DNA from: Acidobacteriota bacterium
GTDB lineage: Bacteria > Acidobacteriota > Terriglobia > Terriglobales > Acidobacteriaceae
Assembly: GCA_021781795.1 (NCBI GenBank)
Contig: JAJXWA010000009.1
Span: 1 to 64,000 of the forward strand
Reading direction: 5' to 3'
Length of the DNA stretch: 64,000 nt
Position 1 is the stretch's first letter, and every line of letters begins with the position of its first letter. The notes under the pieces were generated by a model, which did not search any database, had not been told where the DNA came from, and worked only from the letters and a program-made list of their open reading frames with translations. Of the stretch, positions 8,641 through 18,908 are shown in pieces. The position numbers were made by a program, and so were the translations under genes.

Positions 8641-11049
8641 TTACTTCGCAAACAGGCCAATCTGAACTCGTCCGAGTCGCTTTGCTTCTGTCGCTCGCGT
8701 GCCGCTCAAAGTCACGGGGAAGACATCTGATCTTGGTGCCGTCCTATTTTCAATTCTGTAGCTGACACCCGCGATGACAGGAATTCTGATGACGCCGTCC
8801 CTCGTAATCGAGGGGTTGGTTCTTCCGTCTCCCGTGGAGACGACAGCTACTGGTTGGCCCGGCCATGGATTGTGAATCTTCAGCAGTTGAGCCGTTCCGG
8901 CTTCAACCACGAGCGCAGTCACTTTTCCGTCGCGCGTTTGAACCTCAACCTTCGTCTTTCCTCGAACATAGACGCTGCCGTCAAAATCCCATCCAGGCGG
9001 AATCGCAGGCGCAACGCGAATGACACCGTCGTAGTCCTGAACGAGAGCCTCCTGCAAGGCATCCGCCACCACGCCTGCCTGTTCGACATAGAACTCATCC
9101 CCGGCAACCTCCCACTTCGCCATCCCATTCACAAATCCTTGGAATTTCTCGGTGGTCTCTATGAGTGTCGCAGCAACTTCGCGGCCAAGTCCCAGGTGTG
9201 CGGCTTGAATGGGATCGAAGCTCCAATCAACTGCGGACTTGTTCGGCCGCTGCGTATACGTCTGCAACGCAAGCGGGAACTGCGGAGAAGTCTGTCCAAT
9301 AATGTCGTAGGGCCAAACGGGTTCCAACCCGATATTTTCAATGTTGTGCCGCTCGGCTCCGGGCTCGTACGAGTCGGCGATCACCTCGGCCGCATTGTCA
9401 GAGCTGGAAGACTGCACCAGGGAATCCGGAGCGGTGTATAGCGTTCGCGGCAACGGCGGGATTTTGGACGATGCAGCCTGCAGTTGGTGAACCAGGGGGA
9501 CGTCTCTACCGAGCAAATTGGCGGCTTCGATCGTCGTGGGGTAAAGCGTGCGGATCGCGGCTATATCGGTTGTTGGGTCGGTTACGTCCCATTGCGTCTC
9601 ATGAGCGTTGGACGGGCTGGTATGTAGCAAGCCATCAGAGCCGATCTTCTGGTATGCGAGAAGAAATCGAGCGGACGAGGCCATCACCGGATAGTTCTCA
9701 ACGAGAAATCGGCGGTCGTTGGTGACCAGATACTCCCTCCAGATCCACAGAGACACCTCGGCGCCCGTCGACAGTGTTCGCGCGTTGTAATAAGGCTTGA
9801 AATCGGTGTCGCAGTCTTTGCCGATAGATACCGGCTTCCATCCGGATTCATACTCGATGCCCGCTCCGTTGAAGCGCATCGTCTCCGGTACGCAGCTTCC
9901 GGGGAGCCCTTTCATGTGCTCCCGCGTCCAACGCTCAATATTCGCGAGGTTCTCCCGATAGAGATTGAAGTAGGCTTCGTTGAGTTCGGGCAGGCCGGCG
10001 CCGATGTTCGCCGCAACCTGCATGCGCAGATTCCAGTGCCAGAACGCCGATGGATCCCATTTGTGCTCGTCGCGCGCGGAGGAAATCATATCTGCCACGC
10101 CTGCCTGCGATCCGGGATACTCGAAACCTTTTTCGATCGCCGCGACAAATAGGTATAGATTGCGCAGATTCTCCATGTACTCGCCAGCGCCGTCTTTCGA
10201 CGTAATCTTGATTGTTGCCGCCCGCGACCAGAAACCGCGCCACCAGGAAAGGTGTGAGGCATTTGGCTCCGGGGAGAGTGCCCGGAGTGCGATATCCGCG
10301 GCCCTGCCTGTGCCATTGTAGTGAGGAGACGCGACGATGATGCGGAAATGCCCGTCGGCAAATGGAGTGAAGGAGACGGTGAGGGTGCGGGAATCGGTAA
10401 CGGTGGCGGTGACCCTACGCCCTTGCGCGGTAATTGCGGCGAGAGATCCAAAGGCCCGGCCAGAGAAGCCTGGATTCTTGTCGTCTTGCCAGGCTTCTGC
10501 AAAAAAGGCGAACGAATCTTTGGCTTTCGTATGAGGAGCGCGGGGTGCCCAGAGCTTGAGCACTGCAGTTTGTTGCCGGTCAGGGTTGGCACCGGTCACG
10601 TCTACCACAAGGGCATCCGAACCGGACTCTACATATGCGGTGACAGACATGCCGCCGCCCTGCTCCCGGAACTCGCCCCGGTAGAGATCGAGCTGGCCAG
10701 AGTAATCCGCAGCGCTGGTCAGAGCAACCAGACCCGGGATTTCGAGTTGTCCTGCGGACAGGCGATCCGGAAGAGTGTCATTGCGATTGAGTTGAGCTGT
10801 AAAGCCATTCGCCGACCAGACCGCGACACCGAGAGTGCCATTGCCGAGCGGCATCGCCTCAGACGAAGTGAGATTCGGCCTGCCCAGGATCACGTCAGAC
10901 TGGCTGATCACTCCACGGACGTCAACCCGAAAGCTGAACCCTTTCGATGCACTCGCTGCTGGGGATGCTTGCAATTGACCGGCGGCAGAACCGGCGAAGA
11001 CCTCAAGAAGGAAAACCGAACAAAGCAAATTAAAGCAGGGACTCTTCAT
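8641..11049 (-). CDS. GH95-like six-hairpin glycoside hydrolase, secreted
   Basis: An 802-residue exported enzyme with an N-terminal signal peptide (about residues 1-25). The architecture is an N-terminal beta-domain (LGNGTLGVAVWSANGF...LNRNDTLPDR, about 60-270), an (alpha/alpha)6 barrel (about 275-690) and a C-terminal beta-sheet (GVIRVAPAIPPGWDFDGSVYVRG, about 700-750). This order is that of GH65/GH95-clan enzymes, and GH95 members are alpha-L-fucosidases or galactosidases. The match is by architecture and scattered motifs, so the substrate is open. It starts at ATG 11049 (GTG 11055 is an alternative) without a strong ribosome site. It lies 122 bases downstream of the GH78-like gene on the same strand. 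Confidence 0.7.
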   Translation of the reverse strand: MKSPCFNLLCSVFLLEVFAGSAAGQLQASPAASASKGFSFRVDVRGVISQSDVILGRPNLTSSEAMPLGNGTLGVAVWSANGFTAQLNRNDTLPDRLSAGQLEIPGLVALTSAADYSGQLDLYRGEFREQGGGMSVTAYVESGSDALVVDVTGANPDRQQTAVLKLWAPRAPHTKAKDSFAFFAEAWQDDKNPGFSGRAFGSLAAITAQGRRVTATVTDSRTLTVSFTPFADGHFRIIVASPHYNGTGRAADIALRALSPEPNASHLSWWRGFWSRAATIKITSKDGAGEYMENLRNLYLFVAAIEKGFEYPGSQAGVADMISSARDEHKWDPSAFWHWNLRMQVAANIGAGLPELNEAYFNLYRENLANIERWTREHMKGLPGSCVPETMRFNGAGIEYESGWKPVSIGKDCDTDFKPYYNARTLSTGAEVSLWIWREYLVTNDRRFLVENYPVMASSARFLLAYQKIGSDGLLHTSPSNAHETQWDVTDPTTDIAAIRTLYPTTIEAANLLGRDVPLVHQLQAASSKIPPLPRTLYTAPDSLVQSSSSDNAAEVIADSYEPGAERHNIENIGLEPVWPYDIIGQTSPQFPLALQTYTQRPNKSAVDWSFDPIQAAHLGLGREVAATLIETTEKFQGFVNGMAKWEVAGDEFYVEQAGVVADALQEALVQDYDGVIRVAPAIPPGWDFDGSVYVRGKTKVEVQTRDGKVTALVVEAGTAQLLKIHNPWPGQPVAVVSTGDGRTNPSITRDGVIRIPVIAGVSYRIENRTAPRSDVFPVTLSGTRATEAKRLGRVQIGLFAK

Positions 11050-11171
11050 ACGCACTCTTTTATCGGCCGAAGTTCCTCATCAATCTACGCGAACTCTCCT
11101 CGCATGCCTCTGCGAGCTTTGATCCGTGCATCGGCTACTCCCGCACATCATTGAAAGTGGACGCAGCCTGT

Positions 11172-13625
11172 CTATAGCCGGATGGTGTGTTTTCCCGGCG
11201 GGATCGGGAGTTCCAGGAGGCTGCCTGCCGGTCTTCCTGTCCGGAGGGCGCCATCGAGGGTCAGCGATGTGCCAGGCCCGCGATGGTAAAGGCGAACGAG
11301 AGCATGACAGCCTGGAGGGCAGTCTACATGCAGTTCCATGGATTCGTCCTCCTGCTTTCTCCAATCGACGGTGACCGGACCGAATTCGGTCACGGCTGTT
11401 CCTTTTGCCCAGTGCAATCCGCCGCAGCGGGGCTCAATCACGACGGACCGCGCGGAAACCGGTCCTTCACGCCGCGCGCCCAAAACATAGGCAGTTAGGA
11501 AGAACCCCGGGACCATGCCGTAAATGTGGACTTTCGATCCGCCACGGAGGTCTTCCCATGTCGTTTGCCACGGCGACTCGATCTGCGCTTTCCAACCAGC
11601 GCGGATGCGGGAAAGCACCAGGCTGTCCAACTCGGGTTTCTGCATCAGGTAAAGAGCGTCAAACAGGTAGTAGTGGGACATGATGCCGGTGACTTCCAGT
11701 GCATGCAACAGTACATACCGGCGCACGGAGTCCAAGCGCTCCTGGGGAACAATACCAGCGTAAAGTGCAAGCAGTTCAGCCTGCACCACCGGATGAAAGC
11801 GCCCGTTCACAATCGGCCCAGGAAACAGCCGCCCATTCAACTGTTCGGCAATCTTTGAGCCTGGGCCGAAGAGAGCGCTGTCGTAAGCTCCTTCCTGCGC
11901 GTTCCACAACTCCCGATTGAAGTCCTCACAAAGCTTTTCGGCACTCCTTGCATAGCTTGCAGCCTGTGCGCTTTTACCGATCTGCGCACCGAGCCAGGCG
12001 GCATCGCACAGGGCGCGATAGAAGAGAGCGTTCAGGCCCGCACCCTCGCACACTTGATAACGCAGCGGATTGTCCCACACCTCCCACTCCCGGGCGAGCA
12101 CCAGGCCGCGCGGTGTGCGCCGGTCGAGGAACCAGCGTAGGAGCCGCTCGAGCGCCGGCCACAGTTCGCGCACCAGTGCATCATCGGTCGAACTTTCAAA
12201 GTACTGCCGCAATTGAATGACCCAGTCACAGGAGCGGTCTTCCATGATCGCGTGTATATCCCACCGTTCGGAGCAACTGTGGGCCTTCATCTGGCCGTCG
12301 GGCTGTTGGGTAAGAGCGATCCGCCGCAGCAGCGCCTTGAGCAGACGGTTATCACCCCAATAGGTCTTCTCTCCATCGTTGGGGCCGCGCATCATGGTGC
12401 GTGTGCAATCAAATGCCGGCGGCGAGTTGTCGGTCCACTCTACTCGTTCCCGGTCGGCGCAGTCCACGTAGGAATCCTCGCTGAGCACTTCAAGCGAGCG
12501 GGCGCAGATTTGCCAGAGTCGGTTCAGAGTTGCATCGTCGCACTCGAAGCTGGCCGCGCACTCGAAGGGATAGCGCATCTCGACGGCCTCGGCGCGTCGC
12601 AGAACGACGCGTCCGGATTTGAGCCGCAGGGAGAGCTGTTTGAATGCGAAGGTATCTCCTCCCATCCATGTCTGTGCGCCGGCGCGCGCGATGCAAGAAG
12701 ACACGCCACTCGATTCTCCTTCGGGGAGCAGATACGATGCTTCGATTTCACTTCCTTCGTCTGCATCGAATTTCAGGTCGTGATATCCCTGGACAATTTC
12801 CGGCAGTTCCAGCACAAGTTCCTTGCCCGGTTCCAGCGCAAACGGAATTGGACCGCTTGTCGTGCTCCAGGTGCGTCTCTTCTCAATCTGGAGCGGGGTA
12901 GTCCGCGGCCAGACAGGAAAGAACTCCGGGCCCCCAACGGGGATTGCAGCCGGCCAGTGAGCGGCCGAGAATCCCCGGGCGCTCCAGTTGGAGCCTCTGC
13001 GAGCGTCCAAGTGCTCCTGGATTGAGGCCCAGGCCTGCTCCCGCGGACCAAAGGAAAGCTCGGGACGAGCTCGCCAGCTTGAGTCGCTGGCAATGGTGGC
13101 AGCAGCACGCCCCTCCCCCAGGGTGAGCATCGCGGCAAAACCAGGTGCGTGCCGCATGATGCGGCCGGTGGGTGCGTCACAATGCACAAGCACGGCAACT
13201 GTGTTCTTACCTGGCCTCAGCTCCCCGCCAATCTCCCTTGTGTCGTACTCCGGCCGTTGGTTCTGGAAGCGGCTCGGACCGCGGCCCAGGTAGGCTCCAT
13301 TTACATAGAGCCGGTAGCGTGTATAAGCAAAGATCCGGATCGAAGCATGGGCAGGGACAGAATCCAGATGGAACTCACGCATGAAGACTGCGTGCTGGTC
13401 TGCATCCTCCTTGAAGGGGAGGCCCGACGAAGAGGATGCGATCCCGACGGCGTTCCCCAGTTGAAGAACCGGGATGCGCACCGGTTCGTCGCACCAGATC
13501 ATCTGTGCTGACAACTGCCCGGTAGCCGGTGCTTCCGCTGCCACATCCGGTAGAAATAAGACCCTCTGCAAAGAAGCTGTTGCGCCAACTGCAAGCCCGG
13601 TTTTCAAAAACAATCTACGATTCAT
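11172..13625 (-). CDS. GH78-like alpha-L-rhamnosidase with Tat signal
   Basis: An 817-residue enzyme with a twin-arginine leader (MNRRLFLKTGLAVGATASL). N-terminal beta-sandwich domains include the carbohydrate-binding-like segment YRLYVNGAYLGRGPSRFQNQRPEYD (about 100-130). The (alpha/alpha)6 barrel begins near residue 340 and contains DCADRERVEWTDN (about 386-398), the counterpart of the GH78 DCPQRDERxGWTGD catalytic-acid loop. The C-terminal region is a beta-sandwich. GH78 enzymes remove terminal L-rhamnose from plant polysaccharides and glycosides. The loop is divergent (A for P, V-E for x-G), so specificity could differ. It is the first gene of the leftward group with the GH95-like enzyme and the mutarotase. 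Confidence 0.75.
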   Translation of the reverse strand: MNRRLFLKTGLAVGATASLQRVLFLPDVAAEAPATGQLSAQMIWCDEPVRIPVLQLGNAVGIASSSSGLPFKEDADQHAVFMREFHLDSVPAHASIRIFAYTRYRLYVNGAYLGRGPSRFQNQRPEYDTREIGGELRPGKNTVAVLVHCDAPTGRIMRHAPGFAAMLTLGEGRAAATIASDSSWRARPELSFGPREQAWASIQEHLDARRGSNWSARGFSAAHWPAAIPVGGPEFFPVWPRTTPLQIEKRRTWSTTSGPIPFALEPGKELVLELPEIVQGYHDLKFDADEGSEIEASYLLPEGESSGVSSCIARAGAQTWMGGDTFAFKQLSLRLKSGRVVLRRAEAVEMRYPFECAASFECDDATLNRLWQICARSLEVLSEDSYVDCADRERVEWTDNSPPAFDCTRTMMRGPNDGEKTYWGDNRLLKALLRRIALTQQPDGQMKAHSCSERWDIHAIMEDRSCDWVIQLRQYFESSTDDALVRELWPALERLLRWFLDRRTPRGLVLAREWEVWDNPLRYQVCEGAGLNALFYRALCDAAWLGAQIGKSAQAASYARSAEKLCEDFNRELWNAQEGAYDSALFGPGSKIAEQLNGRLFPGPIVNGRFHPVVQAELLALYAGIVPQERLDSVRRYVLLHALEVTGIMSHYYLFDALYLMQKPELDSLVLSRIRAGWKAQIESPWQTTWEDLRGGSKVHIYGMVPGFFLTAYVLGARREGPVSARSVVIEPRCGGLHWAKGTAVTEFGPVTVDWRKQEDESMELHVDCPPGCHALVRLYHRGPGTSLTLDGALRTGRPAGSLLELPIPPGKHTIRL

Positions 13626-14003
13626 GCTCGATTCTTACCCCTTGCCTGCAGCGTTCCATCCTGAAGGCGAGCTACACATAAGGAGGCATAACTATCAACT
13701 GAACACGATACTGCAATCCGAATATGTGCCTCAATGGATGCCTTCAGGCACTCATCCAGAATCGGTAATGCGCGATTGTACAAAAGGTACCGGAAACGGG
13801 GGAGTAGTCACGCATCGCTTGCCTGAAGCCCAGACAGTTTCGGAGGCGCAGTGAATGAGCCGTGGCAAGTGACCGCATACCAGGCAATCAAATTGCCGAA
13901 CCAGCCAGCCGATGTGAATAATGATTATGCGCGATCAAGCCATTTCCAATATGCTTGCTGAATCAAGCGCTTCTTCGACTTCCCCATATTCAAGGAGGGT
14001 TCC
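13626..14003. other. Divergent intergenic region between GH78-like and PQQ-dehydrogenase genes
   Basis: These 378 bases separate two divergent genes and must hold both promoters. I see no clear -35/-10 pairs, operator palindrome or small gene. The only firm signal is the ribosome site AAGGAGGG at 13992-13999 for the TTG start at 14004. Confidence 0.4.
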
Positions 14004-15800
14004 TTGCGATTGCTGCTGTTCAGGGTGCTTATCTTCACCGCCGTCGCATTCGCCGCGTTTTCCGTTGCTGGTTCCATCACAACTCGTCCAAGCAATGCAG
14101 TGATAGCCTCGGACGCCGCCACTCTTATCTGTTCCAGTAATGACAGTGGCCTGAAGTTGCCACCCGGATTTTGTGCCACCATTTTCGCCGATGGAATCGG
14201 CCACGCCCGTCATCTGGTTGTCGCCGAGAACGGCGTGGTATACGTGAACACCTGGTCCGGCCGTTATTACCCCCCAAACCAGCCGGCACCGGAAGGCGGC
14301 TTTCTCGTCGCGCTCCAGGATACGACCGGTGCGGGAAGAGCGAACGTGATCAAGCGCTTCGGGGGGACGGAGCAGACCGGTGACCACGGCGGTACAGGCA
14401 TCGCTCTCTACAAGGGGTATCTCTACGCCGAGAACAATGATCGCATTATTCGCTACGTGCTGCCCTCCGGTTCGATTGTCCCCTCGGGGCCACCGGTGAC
14501 CGTGGTTTCCGGGCTGCCTCTCGGGGGCGATCATCCGATGCACCCTTTCTTCTTCACCTCAGACGGGGCTCTCTATGTCGATGTGGCCACGGCAACGAAC
14601 TCCTGCCAGGAGAAGAATCGCACGCCGCTTTCGCCAGGAACCCAGCCCTGTACTGAGCTGAAAACCAGGGGCGGCATCTGGCGTTACGATGCCATGAAGA
14701 CAGATCAGCATTTTTCGCCTGCCGAACGCTACGCCACTGGAATCCGCAATGCCGAAGGCTTCGGTATTGATTCGGTTCATCATCGCGTCTATGTAACCCA
14801 GCATGGCCGGGATCAGCTGTATGCCAATTGGCCTGCACTCTATAACGCGGACGAGGAGGCGACGCTGCCCTCGGAAGAGGTCCTTCTGCTCAAGCAAGGC
14901 GGCGACTACGGCTGGCCCGAGTGTTACTACGATCCCTATCAGAGCAAGCTGGTTCTGGCGCCGGAGTATGGTGGGGACGGTGGACACACGGTCGGTGTCT
15001 GCGCAAACAAGATTGGCCCGATCGCCGCCTTTCCTGCTCACTGGGCTCCGAATGCGATGACCTTCTACGACCGAAAGCAATTCCCGGCGGCTTACCAGGG
15101 TGGCCTGTTTATCGCATTTCACGGATCATGGGACAGAGCTCCCTACGCGCAGGGAGGGTACAACATCGTGTACCAGGGGCTTTCAGCCGATGGCACGGCC
15201 GGCCGGTGCGAAGTCTTTGCCGACGGCTTTTCCGGCGGATTCAATTCACCGGGTGAAGCTCTGCATCGCCCCTCCGGCGTCGCTGTCGGTCCAGACGGCT
15301 CACTTTACGTTGCCGACGACGTGAGGGGCCGCATCTACAAGATTGTCTACAAAGGCAATGCGCAGGACGCTGCAGATCAGGCAGCCTTCAGACCATGCCC
15401 AAGCCTCACGGCTTCGCCGGGCGAGGTCGTCCAGGCGCAGGCCAAGCCACCCGAGGGCACGCATCCCAACGCAGGCGACGCGGCGCTTCCTGTTCCTCCC
15501 GGCGCAACGCAGGCGATGGTCGCATTGGGCGACCACATCTTCCATGGACAGGTGGCCAGCGGGACCTGCACAGCTTGCCATGGACCAAACGGCAAGGGAA
15601 CTCCATTGGGACCTGACCTGACCGGGAACAAGTGGCTTTGGAGCGACGGCAGTTTGGCTGGCATCACAAAAACCATCACCCGCGGCGTGATGCAGCCCAA
15701 ACAATATCGCAGCCCCATGCCACCCAACGGAGGCTCATCCCTCGACCCCAAGCAATCCAAAGCAGTAGCCGCCTATGTCTGGGCGCTCAGTCACCGCTAG
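14004..15800 (+). CDS. PQQ-dependent sorbosone/glucose-type dehydrogenase fused to cytochrome c
   Basis: A 598-residue periplasmic oxidoreductase. A signal anchor (about residues 1-30) precedes a six-bladed beta-propeller of the soluble PQQ glucose/L-sorbosone dehydrogenase type (about 45-455: LPPGFCATIFADGIGHARHLVV, GDHGGTGIAL, GIRNAEGFGID, HRPSGVAVGPDGSLYVADD). A C-terminal class I cytochrome c follows, with haem motif CTACH and a distal Met in the RSPMPPNGG segment. Such fusions pass electrons from sugar oxidation straight to the respiratory chain. TTG is chosen as start because AAGGAGGG lies four bases upstream. The preferred substrate cannot be told from sequence. It converges with the TonB receptor gene. 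Confidence 0.88.
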   Translation: MRLLLFRVLIFTAVAFAAFSVAGSITTRPSNAVIASDAATLICSSNDSGLKLPPGFCATIFADGIGHARHLVVAENGVVYVNTWSGRYYPPNQPAPEGGFLVALQDTTGAGRANVIKRFGGTEQTGDHGGTGIALYKGYLYAENNDRIIRYVLPSGSIVPSGPPVTVVSGLPLGGDHPMHPFFFTSDGALYVDVATATNSCQEKNRTPLSPGTQPCTELKTRGGIWRYDAMKTDQHFSPAERYATGIRNAEGFGIDSVHHRVYVTQHGRDQLYANWPALYNADEEATLPSEEVLLLKQGGDYGWPECYYDPYQSKLVLAPEYGGDGGHTVGVCANKIGPIAAFPAHWAPNAMTFYDRKQFPAAYQGGLFIAFHGSWDRAPYAQGGYNIVYQGLSADGTAGRCEVFADGFSGGFNSPGEALHRPSGVAVGPDGSLYVADDVRGRIYKIVYKGNAQDAADQAAFRPCPSLTASPGEVVQAQAKPPEGTHPNAGDAALPVPPGATQAMVALGDHIFHGQVASGTCTACHGPNGKGTPLGPDLTGNKWLWSDGSLAGITKTITRGVMQPKQYRSPMPPNGGSSLDPKQSKAVAAYVWALSHR

Positions 15801-15984
15801 CTATTCTTCCGAGGGCTTGTGCCACCATGGCGGACGAGTCCTCGGAAGCCATCCTTCGTGCGTCCGCACAGTTTTCTCGTTTTGCTCGAACAGCCCCAGA
15901 GATCGTTGTCAGAAATCTGCATCGATACTTTGCGTCACGGTTGCGAAGCCTTGCGCGCAGAAAAAACAGAATGTCGGGCGCAAC

Positions 15985-18258
15985 CTAGCGCGAGAGTTTG
16001 ATCGTGAGTCCAAATCGCGCGACGCGTGGCATATCGAGCGTAGTGGTGGGTGTCTTGGCCACCTCAATTGTGCGGTTGAAGAGGTTCTCGCCTGCCGCGA
16101 AGACCATATATTGTTTGCCCATTTCATGCTCGGCGTAGGCATCCAGACGGAAGTAGCCGTGCAAGAGGTAGGCGTTGGCGTCGTCGTCAAATTGACGGCC
16201 GCTCAACCGGCTCTGGAGGCTGAGTGAGCCAAGTCGTGAGCGCGAGGCGCGCAGATTCAGCGTGGCCATATTCCGCGCAACTTCTGGAATCCATTTGCCC
16301 AGGTCCTGCGTGCCACGCGTGACCGTGGCGTTTGCGTACTGGTAGCCTCCGTTGACAGAGAGCCAGTACCGCGAGGCGAGATCGAAATCAACGGAAACGC
16401 CGCGGCTTTCGATCTGCCCAAGGTTCTCGCGCTGCAGGAGAATCGGGGATGAATTTGGATTGATAGTGACGGCGCTGATCGGCCGATTGATCTGGGTCAG
16501 GAAGTAGCTCGCGCGTATCATGCCCCAGTTCTGCTGGGTTGTGACGCCGGTCTCCCATCCTGTGGCGCGCTCGCTGCGCAGTGCGCCGTTGGGCTTGGTC
16601 AGCTCGCTGCCAACCTGCGTGGCACGGTAGAGCTCACTCGGCGTGGGCGCTCGAAAGGCGCGGAAGCCGGATGCGGAAAGCGCCCAATGCGACGCAACCT
16701 TGTGCGTGATGCCGAGTCGTGGATCGAAGACACGCTGATCGAACTGCGGCAGGGGAGGGGCAGGCGTCCATGTGCTTCCACTCAACAGATTCTGCCGTAC
16801 GTCATAGTTCTGGAACCAATCCATGCGCGCAGAAGCGATGATCGTCCACGGGTCTAGCGTGGCCATCGCTTCGATGTAGGCGGCCGAGTCGCGCTGATGG
16901 ACGCTGGTGGCGGTGAGGATGGGGCTCATTCCCAATGCGGTTTCGTGATCCCATACGCGAACGTCATGTGAGTCGGCGCCGCTGAGCAACAGGAAGTGTG
17001 GCGATAGCGGCTGGCTTGCGTGCAACGCGCCGCCTAGTTCGTTATCGGCAGGCTGCGCCAGCTTCTTGGGGATCTCTCCGCAACGAAACGAGCAGGAAGG
17101 ATTACCAAAGTCAGGCAGATTGGAGATGCTGGAAAAGGTTTGACGATAGTGTTCGGACGAACCGTAGAGTCGCAAATTGACGGCCGTGCCGCCCGGATTC
17201 TGCCAGTCGCCCCCGGTGGCATAACGCCAGAGGCGCGTGCTGTTCTTTTGAAATGGCGTGCCATTCGCGCGAGCTTCGTTGAAGCCGCTGACGCGTGTAA
17301 ACACGCGCAAGGGTCCTTGAACATGCTCTGCCAGGAAGAGTCCGTTTTGCGCGTGTACGTTTGAGGCGATATCGACAGGTCCGCGCTGCCAGGGTGCCTC
17401 CTGAATATAGCCATCCGTTCCGAGCGCACTGCCGGCAAGCATCGCGCCCCACGGGCCGCGCCTGGTCTGTGCGCGCAGACTCTCAAGGTAGGTACCCTCA
17501 CCGCCGTAGGTGGACTCCAGCTCGACGAGATTGGATGTGGGGCGTGCCATCTCTATGCTGATGACGCCACCGATCGCGCTCGATCCGTACAGATCACTGG
17601 CACCTCCACGGACAACCTCAACGCCTTGCATCGCGAGATCCGGCTGCTCATCCCAATGGATCCAGCCACCGACGGGATCATTCAGGGGGACGTCGTCGAG
17701 GGTGAGCAAAGTGCGGCTCGCTGAAGTGGAACCAAGGCCGCGCAGGCTGATGCCCTGCGAAGTAGGATTGGCAACCAGTGAACTCGACCGGCGGAACAGT
17801 TCGATCCCCGGAAGCTGCCGCATCTTGTCATCCATCGTGATGGCTGCAGAGCTTCTGAGCGCGGTTTCCGTGAGCAGGCGCGTGGAGGCAGGACTTTCCA
17901 ACTCGCCAAGCGGCGCGCGGTAGGCCGTGACCATCGCTCGCTGAAATGCCGATGCCACATCGAGCGAGATGGAAGCTTTACCAGTCATCGTCAGACTTCT
18001 GGGCGCAAACCCCTCCGCCTCGACCTGCGTGTGGCATGGGACGTTGCAGGAAAATGTGACCTGTCCATCTGCAGATGTGCGTCCCAACCGCTCACCCATG
18101 GCACCAAGAACCGTTGCACCTGCAATCGGCGCGCCTGAGCTGTCCGTCACGCTGAGAGTCAACGATGCAGGAGCCTGCGCAATGGACAAACGGCCCGAAC
18201 ACAACCATCCAGCTAGAATCAGGGCGCAACCCATGCAAATTGCGGCATATCGCGGCAA
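15985..18258 (-). CDS. TonB-dependent outer-membrane receptor with regulatory-like N-domain
   Basis: A 757-residue receptor. A signal peptide (about 1-28) is followed by a carboxypeptidase-regulatory-like beta-sandwich (about 30-110: LTLSVTDSSGAPIAGATV), a plug domain (about 120-230: LRGLGSTSASRTLLTLDDVPLNDPVGG, VEVVRGGASDLYGSSAIGGVISI) and a 22-strand barrel to the C-terminus. It is of the siderophore/cobalamin/sugar importer type. The length is nearer BtuB/FepA receptors than the very long acidobacterial Oar-like proteins. The TTG start at 18258 follows AAGGAG by five bases. I looked for a cobalamin-riboswitch box upstream and found none, so the ligand is unknown. The neighbouring sugar dehydrogenase is convergent, not co-transcribed. 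Confidence 0.88.
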   Translation of the reverse strand: MPRYAAICMGCALILAGWLCSGRLSIAQAPASLTLSVTDSSGAPIAGATVLGAMGERLGRTSADGQVTFSCNVPCHTQVEAEGFAPRSLTMTGKASISLDVASAFQRAMVTAYRAPLGELESPASTRLLTETALRSSAAITMDDKMRQLPGIELFRRSSSLVANPTSQGISLRGLGSTSASRTLLTLDDVPLNDPVGGWIHWDEQPDLAMQGVEVVRGGASDLYGSSAIGGVISIEMARPTSNLVELESTYGGEGTYLESLRAQTRRGPWGAMLAGSALGTDGYIQEAPWQRGPVDIASNVHAQNGLFLAEHVQGPLRVFTRVSGFNEARANGTPFQKNSTRLWRYATGGDWQNPGGTAVNLRLYGSSEHYRQTFSSISNLPDFGNPSCSFRCGEIPKKLAQPADNELGGALHASQPLSPHFLLLSGADSHDVRVWDHETALGMSPILTATSVHQRDSAAYIEAMATLDPWTIIASARMDWFQNYDVRQNLLSGSTWTPAPPLPQFDQRVFDPRLGITHKVASHWALSASGFRAFRAPTPSELYRATQVGSELTKPNGALRSERATGWETGVTTQQNWGMIRASYFLTQINRPISAVTINPNSSPILLQRENLGQIESRGVSVDFDLASRYWLSVNGGYQYANATVTRGTQDLGKWIPEVARNMATLNLRASRSRLGSLSLQSRLSGRQFDDDANAYLLHGYFRLDAYAEHEMGKQYMVFAAGENLFNRTIEVAKTPTTTLDMPRVARFGLTIKLSR

Positions 18259-18908
18259 TCGATCTCCTTCAAAAAGCTTCGCTCACAAGAATGGCCGGCA
18301 GTTGAAAACCAACCTGGCTTTTATGATCTTTTCCAGCAATGTACGCTGCTCTTTCTTGAATAACATGTTCCCGCCATCTGCTGCTTCAGCATTGAACAGA
18401 TCTCTGCCGGTCTTGCTTTTCCTGCCGATACGCACTTCGCAAATCCGCCCATTGATCGTGCCGACTCGTAGCGGTGATTGCTCTTGTCCGAGACGGGAAT
18501 GATGGGTAGTTAGTTTTCAAAGAGGCAAATTGGTAGCCCACCATTTGTCTTCAAATACGCAAGAAACGTACCTTTCAGCGGCATCGCTGCACAATTGTCA
18601 GCAACTTTCACCTCAGCGCATGATTGGATTCGTGGTGAAAAATATCAGTTTCATAGAATCATTGATTTGAATGGATCCACGCCAAGATCATGCCTCCGAG
18701 TGTGCCCCCATTGGTGCGGTGTCAGACGGAAATCTAGTGCAAACGAACACCTCATCGATGAATCACTTGATACGGGGTCTGGGTCATGAATCCTGGGTGG
18801 GGCCGCTTCCGGAAAGCTGGCGCGAAGCCGACTTTTCGTTCCTTTCCCATCTTTATTGAGTGCTCCGACGGTTATGTAAACATTGAAACGTGAAGGTTGG
18901 TACGTGGG
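18259..18908. other. 650-base intergenic region, nothing firm recognised
   Basis: Upstream of the TonB receptor (leftward) and downstream of the nitroreductase (leftward). Short open frames at about 18595-18860 have no ribosome sites and no recognisable motifs. No riboswitch, tRNA or repeat was identified. A receptor promoter is expected near 18259-18400. Confidence 0.4.

Noticed and set aside
18259..18500. Cobalamin riboswitch in front of the TonB receptor
   Set aside because: No B12 box or conserved core was found in the leader on the minus strand.
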